Below, one piece after another: positions 56,769 to 64,000 of a stretch of DNA of 64,000 nucleotides (the stretch's first letter is position 1; the number at the start of each line of letters is the position of its first letter). The notes below the pieces were generated by a model that did no database searches, was not told the DNA's origin, and saw only the letters and a program-made list of their open reading frames with translations. This DNA is from Styela clava (lineage: Eukaryota; Chordata; Ascidiacea; Stolidobranchia; Styelidae). Position numbers and translations under genes: made by a program. Location: contig NC_135255.1 in the NCBI RefSeq assembly GCF_964204865.1, positions 9,391,135 to 9,455,134 on the forward strand, written 5' to 3'.

Positions 56769-59490
56769 ATGATCAAATATATCACCCTGTTTATATTTGT
56801 TGGAATAATTTCCACGGAGAACGCATCAACTTTGGATAATTATGGGACAGTACTGACTGAGCAAATGAATCGATATTGCCAAACGTATATGTCTCAAGAT
56901 ACCGACGATACATTGGCAGGGCAACCGAGAACGCCCCGAGTAGGAAAAGCTGGGCCAGTGGGACCACCTGGACTCCCCGGAATAGTCGGCTCACGTGGAC
57001 CCATTGGAAGCGTCGGCCCACAAGGGGTCAAAGGTCACCCCGGGGTTCCTGGGTCGCCAGGCGAGGTGAACTACACCAGAATCGAAGATATTGTACAAGA
57101 AAAAATAAACAGTAACTTTTATATTTACATATTTTAATATGATAAGTCTGATAACAGCCACCGGTCCGACTAAAAAGCATAGTTTAATACCGGAGAGGGC
57201 CATTATACCACAATCTAAGCACAAACAATATTTTCAACATCATTTGTCATAATATATGTGTCACTTCTTACAATCAGTTCCCCGCTGGTATATTCATTTC
57301 GTATGCGACCACTCACTCGTGGACAACAGCTCAATTTTTGGTTCTTCATTTACAAAGATGCTCAGGCTAGTTAATATATAATAGCAGAAATATTCTAGAA
57401 TAAACTGGTCCAATAACGATATCGTGATGACACATAATTCTACCGATCATGGAATAGATAGTTTTTCAAATTGCTGTTTTTGATGAATAAACAAACTACT
57501 TATCCAATCGCTTCCTAGTCCCCGTTATTAAAAAGGTGAGGTTTCAACTAAGAGCTTTTAAATTTAAATATGTTCATATATTTTTGCCTCTGATTTTTCT
57601 GGATGAAAATGGGCAACTTCTCGGATTTTTGCGTGTCAAATTCTACTTTGCTTTTGTTCTAATTCATTGCGAACTGATTGATTCATTTATTTTCATCAGG
57701 TGTGTTCTCGGTGGTGCTCAATAAAGACTGCAACAATTTTGCTACAACCGAGTTAGCCCTTGTGAAGAACAAAACAGGTGGCGTCTTTGCAATCTATCCA
57801 GTAAGATGGAACCAAATAATTCACGTTTATTGCGACACATCGACAGACGGAGGAAAATGGATGGTAAGAAAATTTCGTATTTAGTGTACAAGATTACTGA
57901 CACTCAGATATCAGTTGAATCAAATTAAATAATACACGGTAGTTTTTGTCTGAGACTCATCTGGCTAAGTTAATAGGTTATACGTAATATACAGCCGTAA
58001 CAACTGCTATTGGCACTTTAAACGCACTTGAGAGGAAGGTGTCACTCATCAAAGACGACGATACACTAATATTTCGTGCCGTAGAAACGCAACTTTTTGT
58101 TATTCTCTACCGGGCATACCAAACGACTAGATACATTTTCTGCAACAGGTTTTTCAACGAAGGTCTAACGGAGTGATCGATTTCACCTCGTATACATGGG
58201 CCGAATATGCAAATGGATTTGGAAACCCAGCCACAGAATACTGGATGGGTAAGAAAGCTAAAATATTTCTGAATAGAATAAAAACTAGAAATTACAGTCC
58301 GCTTTGCTCATGATGATCAATAGTTTACACGTAAAAAGGAAACAATGTGAATATAGTAGGATTCTGTAACGGTCAATTGCTTAAGAGATAGTCTTGTCCA
58401 AAGTCAATTCGTGAAGCACACGAACAAAAATATAAATGATTTAAAGTTATAAACCATTTTTCTCGTTCCAGGATTGGAGAAACTACATCGATTAACATCA
58501 GACGGTGACTTTGAACTCAGAATTGATTTGGAAGATTGGGAGGGAAATAAACGCTACGCCAAGTATTCGTAAGTAATTTATCAATCTTGTTTTACCTGGT
58601 TTTTAAAGTGACTCAACAAGGCTTTAACTAGAATATCGGTTAGAAACCGAAGACTTATCGATCGAAGGTTAGGGAATCCCCCAAAACAGTGGTCTTACTC
58701 CATAGTGACACCGTGTGTCCCATCACTAATTAATTGATAACTCGCTAATTATAAGACATAATTCATCCAAAATCAATAGGCTTCTGATCCGAGCTATGAT
58801 GAATGCACATGCAGATTCAACCTCGCTTTCGTGAGATATCGCATGTATCTAACACACAGACAAATACCTATCAACATACTTACCGATCTTAAGATCGATA
58901 AGTAATAAACAAAAATATTCGATAATAGTGAAGTGATAGATTTAACTATGTGATCCAAATTGACTAAGTTGTGCAAATAAGACAAAACTGGGATATTTCC
59001 CGTCGTCTTGAAACAACCGCATACCTATTGATAACATCTTGTTTAGAACCTCATTCAGATTAGGACCAATTTGTCGGTTTTCTTAAACCCCGGTGTGAAT
59101 ACGAAATCTTGTGGTGTTTTTGAAATAATATTTTCTTATTTCAGGTCATTTTCCATCGGGTCTGCTTCTACAAAATACCAACTCAATGTTGGAAAATATT
59201 CAGGGGATGCTGGGGATGCACTCACACCTGAACATAATGTAAGGAATTTTCATGACACAATGAAGTTTACGACGGTGGATCAGGACAATGATAATGCCGG
59301 TGGTAACTGTGCAAATTCTTGGAATAGTGGTGGATGGTGGTTTAATGCTTGTCATATTGCAAACCTCAACGGTAAATATGTCAGTGGAGGTCAGACTAGT
59401 AGAGCTTGGGAAGGAATCATCTGGGGACATTGGAAAGGAGGCGGGATATCATTAAAGTCGACAGAAATGAAATTTCGTCCGAGAATGTAA
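56769..59490 (+). CDS. Ficolin-like secreted lectin (collagen + fibrinogen C-terminal domain), 5 exons
   Basis: Soluble pattern-recognition lectin of the ficolin type; such proteins bind acetylated sugars and can activate MASP/complement. Exons 56769-57111, 57700-57863, 58149-58248, 58472-58568 and 59145-59490 join in phase to 349 residues (human ficolins about 300-326). Signal peptide about 1-20 ([20 protein letters not shown]), then a Cys that may link subunits, about 13 Gly-X-Y triplets ([13 protein letters not shown] onward), a short neck, and the fibrinogen-like domain from [11 protein letters not shown]. That domain shows [28 protein letters not shown], the calcium loop [11 protein letters not shown], the Cys pair in [17 protein letters not shown], and ends [10 protein letters not shown]. 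No TATA box is clear; the hAT end at 56576 lies 190 bp upstream. Confidence 0.95.
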
Positions 59491-61198
59491 AGATTTCAAC
59501 CATCAAGCAATCAAAACCAAGACTGTGGAGTTAGAGTCGCATTTTCCAAATTTTTCTGAATCTGTGTTGCAATTTTGAACGAAAAATTTAAATACAAGAC
59601 AAAACTTATCCTACCAAAATTTGTTTTGGAATCAGAAGAACGATTAAAAGGTTGTTGACATGTACAGAAAGATGATTACTATAAATCATCATCAATAATA
59701 CAATTCATTATGTTGAATATCGACAAATTAGATTTGATTAATTTTTATTCTGTCAGACCATCAGGAATACCCGATTGACATATCGTCACGCTAATAACCA
59801 AATTGCGTAAGTCATTTTTAGCGATTTTGAGTTTTTCATAAAATAGGTAAATTATGTAATGCTGCGCACCTGTCTGTTAACTCAGATTTTATTTAAAGAA
59901 TTCCGAAACCCATAAAAATGGAGATTTAGTATGACATGCACATTTGTGCAATTGTTTCGTCATAATGAATTATCATGGTTACCGCAGGACTATTGTGACG
60001 TCACAAAGGCAAAATAACCTCGGCGAAGTATTCTCGAGTTTTTGCATCTCGGATTCTAGCTAAGCGCGTATTAATTTGAATTTATACTACAGTATAGGAA
60101 GACGTGCACTTGTGATATTCACTGTCCGAGTCCAATTCACCTTGGTTGTCTTTTATATTGGGTGCATTGCTGTTTTATTCTTTACTTTTAATCTTAGTCT
60201 TATTTCGGTGGGTGTGCAGAACGTGTTATATTGAGAAAATATATATTTTTACACATAAAAAATAATGTAATTGAAACTGATTAGCTATTTTGGGGATTAG
60301 ACATTGTAGATACTGAGAATTACATTCGTTTTGGAATGTTTAGTTTTCAGGACTGGTGCATATAGTGAAGTTGCAAAATTGCGTATGTCCCCAAGTCATA
60401 GACACAATTCTGCCTAAGTCACAGTGCGCCATTATGACATCACTTAACTGCGTCATACAAATTAAGGTAAATCCGGCTACGATCATAAAATTGAACCATG
60501 GCAAATTATTGACTCTCAATGGCATAACAATATCATTAGGAAGTTTTTTGCCTTTTTCTCAAAACTGGTAAGAATGACTTAAGCAATTCGGTTATTAGCG
60601 TGACGATATTCTGATTATTAAATAAAATTAAACCAAGTATTCTTTACAGTCTACATTGCACTGAACTAATTTCAAATATAGTTTATTATTCAATACATTT
60701 GTGCCTGGGCATAAGCATTTGTCGATTTTTTGAAATTGTGGATAATTCATTACAATGCATCAATAGAATCTTCATTAAATGTAAAGTATATCGCTAATAC
60801 CATTGCAATTTAGTTCAATATGACGAAATATACTCCAGATTTAATCCCCACAGAAAGCAAACTGGGTATAGAGTACAGCACACTTCAAGAAAGGCTAGAC
60901 ATAGAAAGGTATTCTACAAACAACGATTCGGTATTTTCATGCTTGTGTGGAAAGTATATGATTAATTTAATGACGATTCTTGAATATTCAGCAGACTTAT
61001 ACTACTATATAGGCTACAGCATATTTGATTCAGCAAATAATGGCCGTTTGTGTGAAAGAGGGGAAATTAACCAATTTTATTTATGTCAGCTGTCTAAAAT
61101 CAAGTTGTAGGCTGACAGTTGATGTTTCAAAATATACAGGGCAATTCAGACTGTGTGATTTATCGAGATCCATTGTACATATAGTCTAGTATGCAAAC
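59491..61198. other. 3' flank of the lectin gene and spacer
   Basis: No recognisable exons. No AATAAA lies close after the lectin stop; ATTAAA at about 59643 is the nearest variant. The open frame at 60820-61110 matches nothing known and has no splice context. Confidence 0.45.
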
Positions 61199-61393
61199 AC
61201 TGAAGGCAGTGGTGGGATTCATTTTTTTTGTCAGCCGGTTTTATCACGAAAGTCATGTTTTTCACCCGGTTCTGTTACAAAAAGTCATTGAGAGTAACCA
61301 GTACTGATAACCGGTTCGCTGATCTCAAAAAGTTCCGTGAGACGGTTCTATAGAACCGGTGCGAACCGGCTGAATCCCACCACTGACTGAAGT
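61199..61393. mobile_element. Short hAT MITE
   Basis: Perfect 15-bp inverted termini CAGTGGTGGGATTCA and TGAATCCCACCACTG bound 179 bp (61207-61385). The 8-bp flanks ACTGAAGG and ACTGAAGT match at 7 of 8. The interior is rich in ACCGGTT/AACCGG, giving further self-complementarity. Confidence 0.92.
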
Positions 61394-61776
61394 ACATCAG
61401 ATAAAATGCATTATGTATGAGAAGTATTAGTCAGTATTTAAAAGTATTTTCATTTGTCGAAAAACAATCATGTTGTTCCAAATATGATTTTCTTCCCCAT
61501 TTTAAAAGAAAACGGCAATGTTCCATCAATCCAAGCTATCATCGCTGCTGCTATCAGCGCTTACGTGTAAGAATATAATGGATCGAAGAAAAAGTCCTGA
61601 AGAAAATCGTCAAGGTATATGAGAATCATACTAGTTGCAAACAGCTAGATGGGCTGTTTATCTTTATATTCACGTCATATTCACGACTCACGTCTCACGG
61701 CCTATTTGTATATTTTTTTACTAAGCAATATTATATTTCAATTCCCCTTTTTCTCTTCTCATTTTATTATATCTCA

Positions 61777-61808
61777 ATATTTGTATGTATGTGTGTGTGC
61801 GTGTGTGA
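61777..61808 (+). repeat. (TG)n microsatellite
   Basis: TATGTATGTGTGTGTGCGTGTGTG-type alternating purine-pyrimidine tract of about 30 bp. Confidence 0.8.
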
Positions 61809-62117
61809 ATTATTTGATACTTTTGTGTGAGCAAACACCTACCACTTCTTTTGCAAACACCTTTCGATTCAAAAATGTGCAAAACAGATTGCGTGTACAT
61901 ATTTTAAAATTTGTGCAAAGGATTACGCAAGGTGCAGCATATTGTACTGTATCAGATATGAAAAAGGATTGAAAAAAAGCTAAATGTAAAATGGAAACAC
62001 AATTATCACATGAACGGTTTCAAACAGTATCTAGAATAGATCAGGGTTCTCGAAACCCTGGCCCGCAGCCTCATTATCTGAAACCCGCGTCGCATTTGCT
62101 GGAGGGTAATCAAAAAA

Positions 62118-62217
62118 TTCGGACCTCCAGAAGTATGTGGGCTAAGATGGCGCACAACCTGAACATAGTAGTTGTACCAGGCTGAGCGCCCCTTAGTGTA
62201 CATACTTCGGGAGCGCC
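62118..62217. repeat. Diverged copy of the palindromic MITE
   Basis: It shares AAGATGGCGCACAACCTGAA with the left arm at 17589-17627 and has partly complementary outer arms (AGAAGTATGT near 62128 and ACATACTTCGGGAG near 62200). It is less symmetrical than the 17585 copy. Confidence 0.65.
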
Positions 62218-62304
62218 AAAAATTTGTATTTGATGTTGTCTAGTCATGAAAATAACCATAAAAAATCTTTTGACATATTATTACATCACTAATGTCAATG
62301 AATT

Positions 62305-62681
62305 GACTGTTGTAGGGTTACCATATCTGAAAAAACATTGTGCTCAATGTTTAAGACATGGGAACTAAACCCTAGCACGGAATAAAGTACGTGTAAAGCT
62401 AAAAGTAGTGCAACCAGAATACCGATTACAAAATGCTGGCAATTCAGGTCATACGTGACATCACAATTATCTGAATGCAATCCGTGTTGCACAAAAATGC
62501 TAGAATGAGGCTCATCTCTGAAAAATGGGATTTCATGGGTGCGCAAAATCCGAAAACTCGAGGATTTGTAGAAGAGGTTCACTGTATTCGAAAATCCCTG
62601 ACATTTAAGCACTTTTTAACCTTTTTCCCTGACGCAAATTTGACAGGGGAAAATATGGCGTATGGCAACCCTGGACTATTG
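62305..62681. mobile_element. Small hAT-like element
   Basis: Termini TAGGGTTACCATAT (62313-) and GTATGGCAACCCTG (-62673) enclose 361 bp. Flanks GACTGTTG (62305-62312) and GACTATTG (62674-62681) match at 7 of 8. No transposase coding is visible inside. Confidence 0.78.
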
Positions 62682-62989
62682 TTAGGACTAGCGAAGTTGA
62701 ATGACGTATTTGGCTAGGCTAAATTGCTAACTGGCATTCTATCTTTTGGGTCGGGAATATATGCTAACAATATAGGCATCATAAAAATAAATCGAATGCA
62801 AGACTGGGCTGGCGTATGCCTGATAACTAGATATTAGTGTTATAGCCTAACATTATAAATCCTGCGTTTTTTTCAGCCATTCTAAACAGTATTTCAAAAA
62901 ATCATGCTTATCACATTCGGTAATCAATCAATTGGCATTTATTCGTAAGTTATTTTGTAAACACGAGTTTGAGAAAGAAAGCCGACCAA

Positions 62990-63130
62990 TTCAAACAGAT
63001 TTTAACTGGATATGGGAGGGAAAATACCACAATGCTTGCTTGATATGTCGGCAAGTTCTGTCGGTGACAAAAGACTATGATCTAAAACGGCGTTTTAGAA
63101 TCTCGTGAGCAATGAGCATTTTACAAAGTT
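62990..63130 (+). pseudogene. Second hAT transposase BED-finger fragment
   Basis: The frame reads FNWIWEGKYHNACLICRQ and then VLSVTKDYDLKRRF before a stop. It has the C-x2-C pair and the KDYDLKR(H) helix of hAT/ZBED BED fingers, with the terminal His region degraded. A GTGGCCCGCG motif at 63369 probably belongs to the same dead element. It differs from the 5261 fragment, so at least two hAT families left coding remains. Confidence 0.65.
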
Positions 63131-63419
63131 AAGGGATTTTGCTCTGAAAAGCTTATCGATGACCGAAGAAACTTAACATTTGCGGAAGCCCTCCCTTCGT
63201 TGTGAAAAGTTTGAAATCTTGAACTAAATGTAGATATAGAAAGACTTTTTGCACGTTTTAGTGAGTTTTTGCATGTTTTAGCTCCATAAATACCAAATAA
63301 TGGTCAATATGTTTGCACAATAAAAGTGTTTGTTAGGTATTGCGCTGTTTTCCTATTCTTGGTCTTATTGTGGCCCGCGAACAATGCAAAAATAATTTTG
63401 TGTCCCCGAAGCGAACAGA

Positions 63420-64000
63420 CAACCTTGGACCAACCCGATCTAGATCATTAGCGTGACTACATGTCCATCAAAACCAGTCCAGTGAACCGGTTCGATTCGG
63501 AAATGTCAAAGTAGTCTCGGAGACCACTTAGCGCCCTCGATTACATGTCCAAACTAACGAGATCAGAACAGTTTTAGATCTGTCGGACTAAAGCAAATGA
63601 GTCGTGATTTGCAAACACTGCATATATTTTATTTTCAATAAATCCATAAATTCAATACAAATGTTAAATAATTGAAGGTCAAATTTATATGCACGTCCTT
63701 GATTGAAGTTCTGTGAAGTTATTTGCAAAATATGATGAGGTTAGTTAGATCATTTTGGCCGTCCATTCAGCGTTCAACGGCACCTTATGTCACACGATCC
63801 ATTAACAAAATATTACGACAGGCCTACAGTTACCAGTACAGTAGTCTACTGTGAACCAAATTTAAACATTTACAGTTTATCAATCGAACACTTTGTGTGA
63901 AGTGGGCTCATCATATGTAAATAGAAGCACTTTCATTATTTAATATCGTCCTTACTACTGCGACGTTACCGACACTGAAGCATTGAATTTGACCGGTATG
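63420..64000. other. Right edge, nothing recognised
   Basis: No ORF, RNA gene or repeat terminus that I can support. Confidence 0.4.

Noticed and set aside
60820-61110. Open frame of 96 residues
   Set aside because: No family match, no promoter or splice context; random frame in AT-rich DNA.
61505-61575. Possible exon reading VPSIQAIIAAAISAYV
   Set aside because: Short Ala/Ile-rich frame with a weak acceptor and no partner exons; I could not tie it to any gene.
1-64000. CRISPR array, operon or prophage
   Set aside because: Repeats are transposon-derived, genes are spliced, and no regularly spaced identical short repeats occur.

Overview
This window is nuclear DNA from an animal. The genes are split by GT-AG introns with T-rich acceptors, polyadenylation is by AATAAA, and the products are metazoan families: uL3, ARF/ARL GTPase, SULT, APMAP, GPAT3/4, SPTLC2 and a ficolin-like lectin. 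A collagen-plus-fibrinogen lectin, modest introns, AT-rich spacers and a heavy load of small hAT elements fit an invertebrate deuterostome, possibly a tunicate. That placement is inference; nothing here fixes the species. There is no sign of bacterial operons, CRISPR or phage.

Layout. 1-6330: gene-poor, with two hAT relics; the larger one (5065-6171) ends about 160 bp before the RPL3 cap region. 6331-11281: RPL3 (8 exons, +) with a TOP-type start and intronic C/D-box snoRNAs: a SNORD43-like RNA, a SNORD83-like RNA and one orphan candidate. 12842-16522: ARF/ARL GTPase (4 exons, +) with a hAT element in intron 1. 16997-20688: cytosolic sulfotransferase (7 exons, -), convergent with the GTPase. 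22894-24185: intronless APMAP-like gene. 24190-31740: transposon graveyard with a LINE tail split by a 2.8 kb hAT element, plus SINEs and hairpins. 31779-33443: GPAT3/4-like acyltransferase in one coding exon. 36213-49474: SPTLC2 (11 exons, +). 52274-52613: complete tRNA-derived SINE. 53301-54506: second intronless APMAP-like gene. 55185-56580: repeat cluster ending in a hAT terminus. 56769-59490: ficolin-like secreted lectin (5 exons). 59500-64000: small hAT MITEs and a fossil BED-finger transposase.

How the genes relate. They do not form a single system. GPAT and SPTLC2 are same-strand neighbours that both use acyl-CoA at the ER (glycerolipid and sphingolipid entry steps), which may be chance. 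RPL3 and its intronic snoRNAs form a real functional unit: one transcript gives a 60S protein and guides for 18S rRNA methylation. The two APMAP genes are paralogues without introns, about 29 kb apart. The most interesting signals are the RPL3 intronic snoRNAs (one orphan), the composite hAT element with a recent internal tandem duplication, and a same-strand dispersed repeat clustered near the APMAP genes. I found no clear novel multi-gene system.
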